The position numbers were made by a program, and so were the translations under genes. From assembly GCA_012934845.2 (NCBI GenBank), contig WNNJ02003577.1, positions 1-64,000 on the forward strand: DNA of 64,000 nt. The letters run 5' to 3'. The stretch is from Pomphorhynchus laevis. Lineage: Eukaryota > Acanthocephala > Palaeacanthocephala > Echinorhynchida > Pomphorhynchidae. The notes under the pieces were generated by a model. That model was not told where the DNA came from. It made no database searches and saw only the letters and a list, made by a program, of their open reading frames with translations. Below, in pieces: positions 12,591 through 22,912 of the stretch (within the stretch, counting starts at the first letter, position 1; each line of letters opens with the position of its first letter).

Positions 12591-12898
12591 TTTTGATTTT
12601 ATTCAATGAATCAGAATCTTGTCAAAATTAAATATTCTCGTCGTCATTGTCATTGTGTTGTTATATATATTATATTTATTAAATATTTTTTTATTATCAT
12701 AAATATATTTAATATTAATTATTATGAATTATTAATAATATAATAATTAATTAATAATAAATTAATATTATTTTTAATTATTTAATTATTATTTTAATTA
12801 TAAATTTTAATTTGTTTATTAATATTTTATTATATAACGTATAATATGCAACGTATGTTCGACATTAGTTGATCAACGGCTAAATAATTGGCCGGCCT
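12591..12898. other. AT-rich spacer between two LINE 5' ends
   Basis: Almost pure A/T from about 12655 to 12840. It separates the 5' ends of the two opposed LINE copies. No gene. Confidence 0.5.
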
Positions 12899-12904
12899 GT
12901 ATCA

Positions 12905-12947
12905 GCCCGTAGGGATAGTCTTTTCGTAGACTATCTCAGATCCCTAC
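12905..12947 (+). other. Hairpin at the LINE copy B 5' end
   Basis: GTAGGGATAGTC and GACTATC...TCCCTAC pair to form a nested stem with loop TTTTCGTA (GATAGTC/GACTATC inside GTAGGGA/TCCCTAC). It lies at the likely 5' boundary of the LINE, where structured RNAs are common. Confidence 0.5.
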
Positions 12948-12948
12948 G

Positions 12949-13206
12949 ATGACTCTAACGGCGGATTAGACAATGAACGAAAATGCGAAGAGAGTCACGG
13001 AGGCCTGTTTCCTTACAGTATCGATGTTGGATCATCAAAGGATATTGGGAACGGGAGATAGCCGAACAAACAAAATCATTCCGATGACTCCAACGGCAGA
13101 TTCGACAATGGACGAAAAGGCGGAAGAGAGTCTCGGAGACCTGTCTCCTTACAGTAGCGATGTTGGGTCATCAAAGGATATCGGGAACGGTAGATAACCG
13201 AACAAA
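12949..13206 (+). repeat. Two 135-base tandem units in the LINE 5' region
   Basis: The unit beginning ATGACTCTAACGGCGGATT at 12949 recurs at 13084 (ATGACTCCAACGGCAGATTC). Both units continue through GACCTGT/GGCCTGT, CCTTACAGTA and GGATAT(T/C)GGGAACGG. A frame of 74 codons (12973-13197) crosses both units, but the pair is more likely a repeated 5' leader of the LINE than a separate gene. Confidence 0.7.
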
Positions 13207-16200
13207 CAAACGAAGACAATGAAAATGACAAGCAAGAAATTTACAAAATGTAAATTAAGTTAAAAACAATGGACAACTCACCACTGACTGGAGGAGTGTT
13301 TATTGTAGGGTGCCGTGTGATTAGACAATTGTACGGAGACAGTGGAAAAGGCATCAACATCTAAAGCAGACCAGCTTTCATGTAGAAACGTGAAATGTCA
13401 TCTCGCTGACGGGGAAAGAACCAAAATTAGTTGAAGAGATGGTTCGCTTTGATCTAGAAAGAGTCGGAGTGACTTCCTTCACTATTCTGGAACTGGAACT
13501 AAACTTTTGGATCAAGGTTAGACCTTAATCTATTCGGGAATTACCAACGGAAAGCGACGGGAGGTAGGTGTAGGTATACTTACAAGTCTCCGGTTGTCGT
13601 TCGTGGTAGAGAGGTTTAACACTGTGAACGAAAGGTTGGCATCTTTGAGACTTTTAGTCAAAGAAGAAAAGGGGATAACTGTTGTGTCTGCGTATGCTCC
13701 CAATATTATCTTTGAATACGCAGTCATCGTGGAAGATCTTCAGGCTCTGCTTGATAGTACTTTTGTTAGAGATTCCCTTGTTCTATAAGGTGACTTAAAT
13801 GCTCATGTTGGTAGCGGCAGTAGACCTTTGAAGGGAATGTTGAGGAGGAACGGACTCTGCTATCTGAATGCGAGTGGTGTTGAAGTATTGGACTTTTGTT
13901 CTCGTAACAATTTGTGTATAATCAACAGCATGTTTAAACATCAGGAAATCCATAGATCAACATGGAATCAAAATTCTCTCAGTAAAAGATCAATGATCGA
14001 TTTTATAATCGTATCATCTGATCTGCGGAGTTATGTTCTGGACACTCGTGTGACGAGATGAACTGAGCTGTCAACCGATCACTACCTTGTAGTTAGTAAA
14101 CTTTGATAACAGGATCGAATGCTAGACAAGCCTGGTAAACCCAAACGTCGTGTGAGGGATTGCTGGAAGCGTCTAACAAATGTTTCTGTCAAAGAACGTT
14201 TTTCTAGCTACCTCCAGGAGGACTTTTTTTGGTTACCAGAAAAGGTAAAGAGCATTGATCAGGAATGGATGTTCAGATCCTCGCTTGCCAAAGCAACTGT
14301 GAAAAGTTGAGGTCTTAGGCGCTTGTCGCGGAGGAAATGCATGATCTGATAGTGGACACCAACAGTTAGAGATTTTGTCACCAGAAGAGCCTGGCTTATA
14401 AGACAACTTTGTAAGATAAATCAATAGAAGCTGTAGACAAGTATCGAAGGGTGTAGAGAGCTTCAGCTCGAGCAGTTACAGAAGCGAATAAGGCGGCTTA
14501 GGAGAAGTTTGGAGAGCACTTAGAACTTGACTATAGGTTAGCTTCAAAAATGTTCTGGGACGCGATCAAGAACCTTAAGATTGGAAAACAGAAGACTCCT
14601 CGATCTGTTTATGACAAGAGAGGATCTATGCTGACTGACATTTAATAAATTCTAAGTTGTTGGTAAGATCATTTTAAGAGTTTCCTTAATCCGATGGAAA
14701 TGCCTTAAGAGGAGCCTTAAGAGCTAACGGAAGAGCTCATCTTTTTGAAGAGGCCATTGCTGTTGTTAAAAAACTTCGAAATGACAAGTTGTCCGGAGTA
14801 GGCGAGATTCGATCTGAGGCTTTAAAGGCTCTCAACGTTGTTGGCATGAAGTGGCTAACACGGATCTTCAACGTTGCATTTAAGTCAGGCAAGGTTCTTA
14901 GTGAGTGGCGAACTGGGGTGGTGGTACCGGTCTTTAAGAAAGGTGACCGTAGAGTATGTTCCAATAATCGGGACATCACTCTTCTTAGCCAAACTGGTAA
15001 GCTATTTGCTAAGATTCTTGAGTTAAGGATACGGCTTATAGTTGAAGGACAGTTGCCAGAGGAACAATACGGCTTTCGTCCAGGTCGTGGAAATACGGAT
15101 CAGCTCTTTACTCTCTCAATTACCCTCGAACGATCTTAGGAGTTCGCTCTACCGGTCTACATATGCTTTGTAGATTTGGAGAATGCGTTCGACTGAGTTC
15201 AGCGAGAGAGGTTGTGAGAGTTACTAAGGGAGTATGGAGTACCACACTGTCTTCGAGTATATGTGACTTTTCTGTACGAACAAAGTATGAGTTGTATTCG
15301 TGTTCTAGTTAGGAAGTCTGAATCATTTCCAGTAGGCGTGTGACTTTGTCAGGATTGTAGTTTGTCTCCACTTTTGTTCTTTGTTTACATGGACAAAATG
15401 GCGAGACAGGCTGCTCTGTCAGATGTCGGTTTTCAGTTTGGTTACATCATGATACCATTTCTACTTTCTGCGGATGTTGTCATGTTGCCTTCTTGTTCTG
15501 AGGACTTACAATGACTACTAGATCGATTTACGATAAAATGCCAAGCAGCAGGGATGGTGCTTAATACCTCCAAAACTGTATCTATAGTGTATCGTCTCGG
15601 ATCTGAGTTGTCAATAACAACTCAGATTGGGTAAAATGTTCTTCCTGATGTGGAGGATTTCCAGAATCTTGGGTATCTTCGCGGTGTAATACTTTCAAGT
15701 ATATTCGCGGTGAGGTCAGTCTAATCCTTAGAGATAAGGTTAGGAATTCGATCATCCGGGATGTACTCGGAGTAAAGTTGATGCTTTTTTACATCGAAGA
15801 AAGTCAGTTGAGATGACTAGGACACGTTCTGATGATATCTAGGGATCGCCTTCCTCTGAGGTTTTCCAGGCCGAACTTTCTGGAAAGAGATCAGAGATAA
15901 ATCTCTATACCGGTGGAGATAACAAATCTTGAAACTTGCTAAATACCGCCTTGGGCTATCTGAAAGAGAACTCTGGTCTGTCGCCCAGGATCGCGATGTC
16001 TGGAGTTGTTTGGTTCGTACACTGCCTCCACGACCCGACATCCGGACCAGTGGTTGACAAAAAAAATCTTATGTACTTTTATTTTTTCTTGTCAAGAAAC
16101 TGTTGTTATTTCTTTGCAGTTCTTTTCTTTTAATGGACTTGAAAAGTTTAAATTCTAGGTAAATTTGAATCTCACAATGCTGTATCTCACAATTATTGAA

Positions 16201-16411
16201 ATTTATGACGCATTTATCGAAATGATCGTATCCGTCATTTTTTGTGATATTCGTCTATAAATTTCAGCTAATACAAGAATTTAGAAATATCATTTTATTT
16301 AGAAAATCACTGTTTAACTTACATTATAGCAATTGACCCAATTACCTTCCTCAGAATCAGAAACTCATTATAATAAGTTTTTATACATTAATTCGTCAGA
16401 TTCTTAAAGTC

Positions 16412-17116
16412 CTATTTTAAAATAGCCTTCTTCAAAGAAATACAGAAGAAATACAGTTTCTAATTTTAAATTGTTTTAAGAAATGATTATTAAATTCGCA
16501 AATTTAAATCATATTTTCGAATTTTATAAAAGCAGCAATACAATGTATTAAGTCATGTCGTCGTCAACTGAACACAAATAATACCTCTTCAATATCATTT
16601 ACTTGGATGACAGTGAATTCCCCAACTGTAATTATCAAACTTTCATTGTTTTTATGAGCAATTTGTGCAGATCGTGTTATGATTTTTTCTAACTGAGAAA
16701 AACGTTAATTTAATTTAGCTGACCTTCCATTGCTAAATATCAAACCTGCTTTTGCAAAATTGCTTTAAAATCGTTTTCGTTAGTGTGAAGACGTTCCCAA
16801 GTCAAAGCCATAGCCGAAAGTGATCGTAGCAACATTGATCGATATTCAATAAAATCGTCGTAAAATATAAAAGGAGGTCTATATTGAAATATAAATGATC
16901 TTTCAAAAATAGCATTCATTTAATATTAAAATAACACCTGCTTAGATACCACACAGTGTCGATTAGTTGCTTGGTCATAGAATTAATAGCATCAATAACC
17001 TCGTTTGATTTTGTTATTTGACATTTCGCATGCAAAACTTGATAACAGGTAAATTTGCACTGAAGTTGTAAGCTGACGACGTATGATTGTAAATGTTTAT
17101 TTAAAACGTTTTCTTT
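16412..17116 (-). CDS. Orphan gene, at least three exons with tiny introns
   Basis: Three exons keep one frame with matching phases: 17116-16938 (59 codons plus 2 bases, preceded by acceptor TTTTTAG), 16899-16746 (154 bases) and 16692-16585 (36 codons). Donors are CAG|GTGTTA, CAG|GTTTGA and GAG|GTATTA; introns are only 38 and 53 bases. The visible 147 residues include QLIDTVWYLS, YRPPFIFYDDFIEYRSMLL and MALTWERLHTNENDF. They look like an alpha-helical soluble protein, but no family is recognised. A possible final exon at 16459-16412 gives 15 more residues and TAG in phase. No start exon was found upstream, where DNA turns AT-rich and then into Penelope-like fragments, so the gene may be partial. 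Codon content is clearly protein-like compared with the flanks. Confidence 0.6.
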
Positions 17117-17727
17117 CTAAAAATAAAACAAATTCGGTCTTCATCAGACCAAATATGAATATATAATATTTAATATTATAATATATATAATATATATAAT
17201 ATTTGCAAAATATTATGTATACGCGAAAGAAAAATATTATGTATGTATACGCGAAAGATTGCAGTAATGCAGTGTACCAAACTTTGATGTATTATTTAAT
17301 TCAAGCACTTCTCTAGTCTTTAATTTAATCTTTCACATCATCTCATGTAGTAATTGTAAGCTATATATTCCATCATTTATTATAGCTTACAGGACAAATA
17401 GAATATAGTAGCTTATATAGTCGGACTATTGCGGTTTTCCTATTTACTGTTAATACTCTACTTATCATGAACTTGTCATTCGATGCCGTCTTTATAATCA
17501 TGCATTTTGCCATAGAGTACTTTAGAAAGCATCAATAATGACTTTAATTACAATTATATTTGGTGCAATTAACATTAAACTATTTTGTTGTATTAAAAAA
17601 TATAGCATAAAGATATTTTAGGATTTTTTACAGTTGCCATCTTTTATTTCGTATTTTAGTAGAAAGGTAAATCTCTGTTTTTCTACGTGGAAAGGTATAT
17701 ATCACAACATTATATCACAACAACTTT
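17117..17727. other. AT-rich DNA upstream of the orphan gene
   Basis: No supported exon. It contains a duplicated phrase (ATATTATGTATACGCGAAAGA and a close copy, 17205-17260) and TA-rich runs. A missing 5' exon of the orphan gene could be here. Confidence 0.35.
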
Positions 17728-18470
17728 AACAGACAGAAATGGGCTTCGATGTACATTTAAACGCACTACATATGAACCTAGGTTTTATTGGATTTTTATG
17801 TAATTTTGGATTCCAATATAATATAGGTATAGTTTTATTATCTGATTCAACCTTTATACCCTTTTTATCCATTATAGAACAGTGACTTGTAATAATTGTT
17901 TCAAAACTCAACTCACTTCGTTCATATGCTGGATTTACATTTAAATCATTAGAATTAACCTCTTTCATTAGTATATCATAATAAAGCTTTTTTGCACATG
18001 AAGACAAAGTTATTACTACCTTTATCAATAGTTGTTATTATATAGTTATCCTTTAGTTTAGTAAGTTCTTTATACATATCTTTATTAATTTGATATTTCC
18101 TTTCATAATTGTTTGTTATTTTCATTTTCTCTCTAATTTTATCAAATATATAAGTTTTCCAAATGTTTATCTTTGATGTATTTAAGCTTTTACTATTAAT
18201 CAACTTATCAAAGAAAGCATTTAAGTCATTATATAACGAATTGCAAATTTTATTTCTATTGTTATTATTTTATCTATATTTATACCCTTTTGATAGCAAT
18301 TTCCTAAATTCATTATTTTCAATTCTAGATTATGAGTGCATATATGTTCATTTATTTTTTCAAAACTGAGATTTTTACAATTGCATTATGTTTCCATTGT
18401 TTCTAATATTATCGTTACATATAGATTTCAATTCTTTATTATAATTACTTAAAGTATTTTATTCCTATAA
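17728..18470 (-). mobile_element. Penelope-like RT fragment (AT-rich family), copy 1
   Basis: It aligns by eye with the longer copy at 22.9-24.96 kb. Recognisable in minus-strand reading: HICTHNLEL near the N-terminal side, IITTIDKGSNNFVFMCKK (the DKGxNNxV motif), NPAYERSELSFETIITSHCS, LYWNPKLHKNPIKPRFICSA (the PKxHK and RFI motifs) and the start of the KPISV region. The frame breaks at about 18000 between the DKGSNN part and the next part. It ends at the conserved CAGAAA...TGTACATTTAAACGC boundary also seen in the other copies. The catalytic YxDD part is absent. Confidence 0.75.
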
Positions 18471-18958
18471 ACAGAAAGTTTTTCAATGTACATTTAAACG
18501 CACTACATATGAACCTAGGTTTTATTGGATTTTTATGTAATTTTGGATTCCAATAAAATATAACAATAGTTTTATTATCTGGTTCAACCTTCATACTAAT
18601 TTATTATTTTTTGATAATTAATTGTTTCTAAACTAAAATCATCACGGTCATATTTTGCGTTCAATATATTGTAATAAAGCTTTTGTATGTGAAGACAAAG
18701 TTATTACTATCTTTATAAATAGTTGTTATTATATAGTTATGCTTTAATTTAGAAACTTCTGTATACATATCTTTATTAATATATAAAGTATATAAAATTA
18801 TTAATTTTATCGCTTTCATTGTCGTTTTAATTATATCTAATATCTTATCTTTCTAAATTTAAATTTTAGATGAATTCAAGCTTTCGCTATTAATCAGCTT
18901 ATCAAAGTAAGCTTTAAAGTCATTATATAACGAATTGCCAATTTTATTTTTATTATAG
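18471..18958 (-). mobile_element. Penelope-like RT fragment, copy 2 (tandem with copy 1)
   Basis: It starts with the same ACAGAAAGTTTTTCAATGTAC border as its neighbour and carries the same RT segment in the same orientation, more decayed. The region equivalent to the N-terminal half is interrupted near 18785 by AT-rich sequence. The tandem, same-border arrangement suggests duplication or tandem insertion; Penelope-like elements often occur as tandem or partly tandem copies. Confidence 0.65.
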
Positions 18959-18998
18959 TTTAATCTATGGAATTGATTTAGCAATTCCATAGATTAAA
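18959..18998. repeat. Perfect 17-base inverted repeat at an element junction
   Basis: TTTAATCTATGGAATTG (18959-18975) and its exact inverse (18982-18998) are separated by six bases. The hairpin sits exactly where the minus-strand Penelope-like fragment gives way to the plus-strand LINE. Confidence 0.8.
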
Positions 18999-20834
18999 TG
19001 GTGGAATGGAGTACATCATACACAGAGTTTCCGAGACTATCACGGTCAATGATCAGTATGTGTTACTTTCCGTGGATGCAAAGAACGCATTCAATACGGC
19101 AAATCGGAAGGTTGTACTAGCTAACGTTCCTTTTATTTGTCCTGCTCTTGAGTGTATTCTGCATAATACGTATTCAGAGCCGTCAAAGTTAGTGTGTTGT
19201 GGCCGTTCTTTGCGATCTCAAGAAGGATTTAAACAAGGGGATCCTCTAGCTATGGCTGCTTTTGCAGTGTCCTCGCTGGCAATTATTCATCGAATTCGCG
19301 AGTCGGTTCCGCACGTAAGTCAGTATTGGTATGCGGACGACGCAAATTTTATGGGGTCGTTAGAGGACGTTGCTTGAGTTTGGGACCTACTCGAATCATT
19401 TGGTCATCAGCATGGCTACTTTGTTAACGCCAATAAATCAATTGTGATGATTCATTCTGAACAGCTAGAAGAAACCGAAAAACGATTTGAAAAATACAAC
19501 GTCCGTATTGAGACAAGGGGTGTCAAACTGCTAGGATCACCTGTTGGAGACGCCGAATTTGTCAAGAATATGAGTAGTAAGCTCATATCCAAATGGTCTT
19601 GTTTGATCAGGAAACTTGCCAACGCGGCAAAGCATGATGTCCAGTCAGCATATGTCGCCTTTGTCAAAGCCTGTGAATCAAAGTGGTTACATTCATGCAG
19701 GACAACCCAATGTGATCCAGGTTGGTTCTCTGAAATTAGACAGCTAATATTTGGGCAGTTCGCTTTCGATGTATTTGGGCACACACTGGACGAAACTGAG
19801 CAGTTGATTTGTAGTCTCCCTTTGAGTTTCGGTGGTGTGGGATTTCGAGATCCTTGCGTAGACGCTCCATACGTGCTAAACGCGTCAAAACGGTTGTGCA
19901 GAGCTTTTGACAAGTCGGATAATATTCTCGAAGTAGATAGGCTACAAACCCAAGCTCTGAAAGATATTTCTAGCGACAACAGATTACGTTCTGCTTCACT
20001 ATTGGTTGGTTTACGTGAACGTGCTTCAATTCAAACAGTCAAGCTTCTACAGTATGCATCGGTCAAAGGGGCTTCAAGTTGGCTTCAAACGAGTCATCTT
20101 AAAGCTTCGGGATTTAACATGACAAAATTCGAATTTCAGGATGCAGTTGCTGCAAGTATAACTGGTCCTTATCTAGTCTACCGAAAAAGTGCGAATGTGG
20201 ATATGATATCTGTATAACCCATGCATTGTCGTGCAAAAGAGGGGCTATCCCAATTATTCGTCACAATGAGGTAAGGGATATTTTGGCCTCCGCCTTATCT
20301 GAAATATGCAACGGCGTCGGGATTGAACCCGCACTCCAGCCCGTTACAAATGACTTTGTATTTCAGTGCTCGACCACAGCCCGGGGAGAAGATGCTCATC
20401 CGTATATTGTATGCGGCGGTTTATTCGGTGGTAGGTTAGAGCGGACATTCATAGATGTCTGCGTCTTCAACAACTTGGCTCCATCTTATCACCTAAGGAC
20501 TGTCGATGCAAGTTTCGAATAACACGAGAATCGGAAAAGAGCAAAGTATCAGGAACGGATTAGTGAGATTGAACACTCGTCTTTCATACCGGTTGTCCTG
20601 GCAGCTACTGGAGGCTTTGGTCCGACAGCGAAACGGTTGATGCAGACAATCGCTGCAAGGATGTCCTTCAAACTGCAACGAAGCTATAGCGATATGATTT
20701 CGCTTATACGAACACGATTCAGCATAACTCTCGCGCGTTCTATTTCCTGCTGCATGCGGGCTCCACTATCACGAATTGGTGAATTTACTCGGCCCATGGG
20801 GAACGCGGTGACTGGAATAGCTTCAATTAGATGA
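18999..20834 (+). mobile_element. LINE with R2-type (RLE) C-terminal domain, 5'-truncated
   Basis: The frame at 19006-19377 has RT motif A (SVDAKNAFNTANR), motif B (FKQGDPLAMAAFA) and the catalytic YWYADDANFMG. After one stop it continues to 20217 with a thumb-like region, LLGSPVGDAEF and the phrase VKGASSWLQTSHL. A +1 shift near 20190 leads into a zinc knuckle, Cys-x-Cys-x7-His-x3-Cys, followed by RHNEVRD and EPALQPV, then ERTFIDVCVFN and LAATGGFGP. Knuckle, RHN, EP and a DV(Q/R)V-like strand in this order are the hallmarks of the restriction-like endonuclease of R2-type LINEs. The expected acidic residue of the endonuclease core is replaced in this copy. One in-frame stop, the shift and the missing N-terminal half make it inactive. 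The family name is unknown. Confidence 0.8.
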
Positions 20835-21020
20835 ATGCATTATTTTTTTCTTTCTACGTTAGAATGTTTCATAACTTTTGTACATTTACGAATTATGACA
20901 GTAGTGGCCCATTTGAGGGAACCTTATTTTCTGTAAATTCGGAATAAATATTATATTATAAAAATAAAAAAAAATATTTATATACTTTTTGAAAAGGGGT
21001 ATAAAAATATGGGAACTTTA

Positions 21021-21492
21021 TCAATTCTTAGGAACAGCGTTAAATCGACTATTATCTTGCATGAATTCGCTGTTTGCACTAATAAACATTGATTCAACAA
21101 TTTTCCTTTTTAATTTAATTTTCTGATTCAAACACAGGAAATTTAACTCTATTTTGGTTTACTGAATAAAAATAATAAAATGTAAAATTTTAATAATTTA
21201 ACATTTTATTATTTAAATTTCATAAATTTCGTTACAAAAGCTAATGAAATTAGCTTACCAACATAATTAGACAGTCTATCGAGTGTTTTAGAGTTGTTAT
21301 TTCATTTTCATTAAAATCTTCATTGGGTTTACTATGTTGAAATAGGTCAGTGCTTTCATCAAATACTAGAAGTTCTCTCCCATTCAGCTGTAATTGTAAA
21401 AACTTGTTTAAGAGATTTTCTGATATAGCAAGGCCTGTAACCAAAGATAACGAACAACCAAAGATAACACAAAGAACAAACCCTTTAGCCAT
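21021..21492 (-). CDS. Putative small secreted protein, two exons
   Basis: Exon 1 is 21492-21259 (78 codons) and exon 2 is 21122-21021 (33 codons plus TGA). The 136-base intron has a strong donor, TTG|GTAAGC, and acceptor GAATCAG, and both exons meet in phase 0. The 111-residue product begins MAKGFVLCVIFGCSLSLVTG, a good signal peptide with likely cleavage near residue 20. It continues with NKFLQLQLNGRELLVFDES and ends with a basic stretch KIKLKRK followed by IVESMFISANSEFMQ. There is a single Cys after the signal. The basic run could be a prohormone-type cleavage site, and the size fits a peptide precursor, but no known peptide family is recognised. An in-frame upstream ATG-less extension exists, so the ATG at 21492 was chosen because it starts the signal peptide. 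Confidence 0.45.
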
Positions 21493-22239
21493 GAATACAC
21501 TTTTGAGGCTGACCATAAATTTATATTTAGATATTCATCAATTTCTTTATCTTTCATCTACAAAATGTAATAAAATGCTAAATTTTAATGATAAATTTTT
21601 TAATTTCAGTAGTTTTTATAGTTAATTGTTTTCATTATTGTCAGAAAATATCTTAAAACCCACGATACGGTAATATAATAGTATTAATTATAATATAATT
21701 ATATTATTATATTTAATTATATAATTATATTAATTATAGTATAATATGTTAATCATTAATAAAAAATATGCAAATTTCATTAATTTTTAATTTTATAATG
21801 TCTTAATTTTAAAGTTTATTTTTTAATTGCTACATTAACGATATCTGAACAATTACTAGGTTGCCCTTTATTGAGTCTATATTGATATTGTTTGTTTAAA
21901 AAATGCTGACAAATTTAGATTACGCTAAACAAATTAAATATTAAGAATTTGCTTTTCGCAGAGCAACATAAATTTAATGTCGAATCGTGGTTATGCATTG
22001 AATTATTTCAATGACTATTTTGTGAATTTAAATATGCAATTTTTATTCAAACATGAGCTGCAGTATATTTTCCAGTTCCTAAAATGTAAGTATTCAAGTG
22101 ATCAATCAACATTGATCCACTTTGGAAACACGATCGAGAAGATTTGATCTTTTCATTCCTCATGACATTCGTGTATACCAGCAATTAATTCAGCTAACAG
22201 AGTCTATGTATTTAATATAATTATAAAATAAAAAAATTA
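21493..22239. other. Intergenic AT-rich DNA
   Basis: No gene found. Alternating TA runs occur at 21675-21750. Confidence 0.35.
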
Positions 22240-22912
22240 ATAAAAAAATAATGCTAAATCAATAAATCAAAATTTATTAATTAGATAACAAATAATTGTA
22301 AATAATGGTTATAAGATTTTATATAATTTAAATCAAGTTAAAAAAATTGAAATTTTAAAAAAAGTAAATTTTTATGAATTGACTAATAAATAACAGATGC
22401 TGTATCAGAATAAGGATTAGAGATCATCCGGAGAAACTGCTATGCTGTCAGGTTTCGGCCCCTATTCCTAGAGCCAACATAGCAGCAGGGGCATTCACGT
22501 TCTAATAACGTATTGATTATCTAGTATTATATTCTAATTCAAAGTATATTATTTTTTATCCATAAAAATTTCCCGCTAATGATTTTAAATTTATTTTTAA
22601 TATTATTGTGTTGATTTATATATTTTACTATTACCTGATAGCATAGCAGTTCCTCCTGATGACCTCTAATTCTTATTCTGATACAACGTCTGTTATTTAT
22701 TAGTCAATTCATAAAAATGACGTTTATTTTAAATTTTATTTTTTATTTTTATTTTTATTTTTATTTTTTAACTTGATTTAAATTATAGAAAATCTAAAAA
22801 CAATTATTAATATTATTATTTAATTATTAAATTTTGATTTAGCATTATTATGGTTGTTTATTTTATAATTATATAACAATACGTAGACTCAGTTAGCTGA
22901 TTTAATTTTCTT
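22240..22912. mobile_element. Long inverted-repeat element
   Basis: The left arm (about 22240-22460) and right arm (about 22632-22850) are inverted copies sharing ATGAATTGACTAATAAATAACAG, TATCAGAATAAG(G/A)ATTAGAG, CTGCTATGCT(G/A)TCAGG and the tail TTTAAATCAAGTTAAAAAA. The unpaired centre (22460-22630) includes the GC-richer phrase GGCCCCTATTCCTAGAGCC. Parts of an arm recur at 26800-26880, 48046-48240, 53630-53690 and 63889-64000. The right end runs straight into the 3' side of the Penelope-like copy, so it may be that element's terminal repeat, inverted on itself. No protein is encoded. Confidence 0.7.

Larger units (their letters stand above)
12899..16060 (+). mobile_element. LINE copy B, near full length, endonuclease and RT broken
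   Basis: An APE-type endonuclease comes first, in pieces: NVKCHLADGE (about 13390), VNERLASLRLLVKEEKGITV (13594-13788), GDLNAHVGSGS (13790), then MFKHQEIHRSTWNQNSLSKR and MIDFIIVSSDLRSYVLDTRV (13828-14061). The RT follows: RSEALKALNVVGMKWLTRIF, VVVPVFKKGDRRVCSNN, EEQYGFRPGRGNTDQLFTLS (14789-15139), CFVDLENAFD with a stop, and a degraded YADD-region phrase (LLSADVVMLPS) near 15470. The tail ends at about 16055, then a short A-run. Translation stops occur in every domain. The family copies itself through an RNA intermediate primed at nicked target DNA; this copy is dead. Its wording resembles LINEs widespread in fish and flatworms. Confidence 0.85.

Noticed and set aside
12973-13197. Independent 74-residue gene
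   Set aside because: It is made of two tandem 135-base units that form the LINE 5' leader.
19452-19979. 175-codon minus-strand frame
   Set aside because: It lies entirely antisense to the plus-strand RT, whose motifs are clear.
22430-22700. Hammerhead motif in the inverted-repeat element (GCCGAAAC and CTGATGAC)
   Set aside because: The two boxes are on the right strand but no pairing of the three stems could be drawn.
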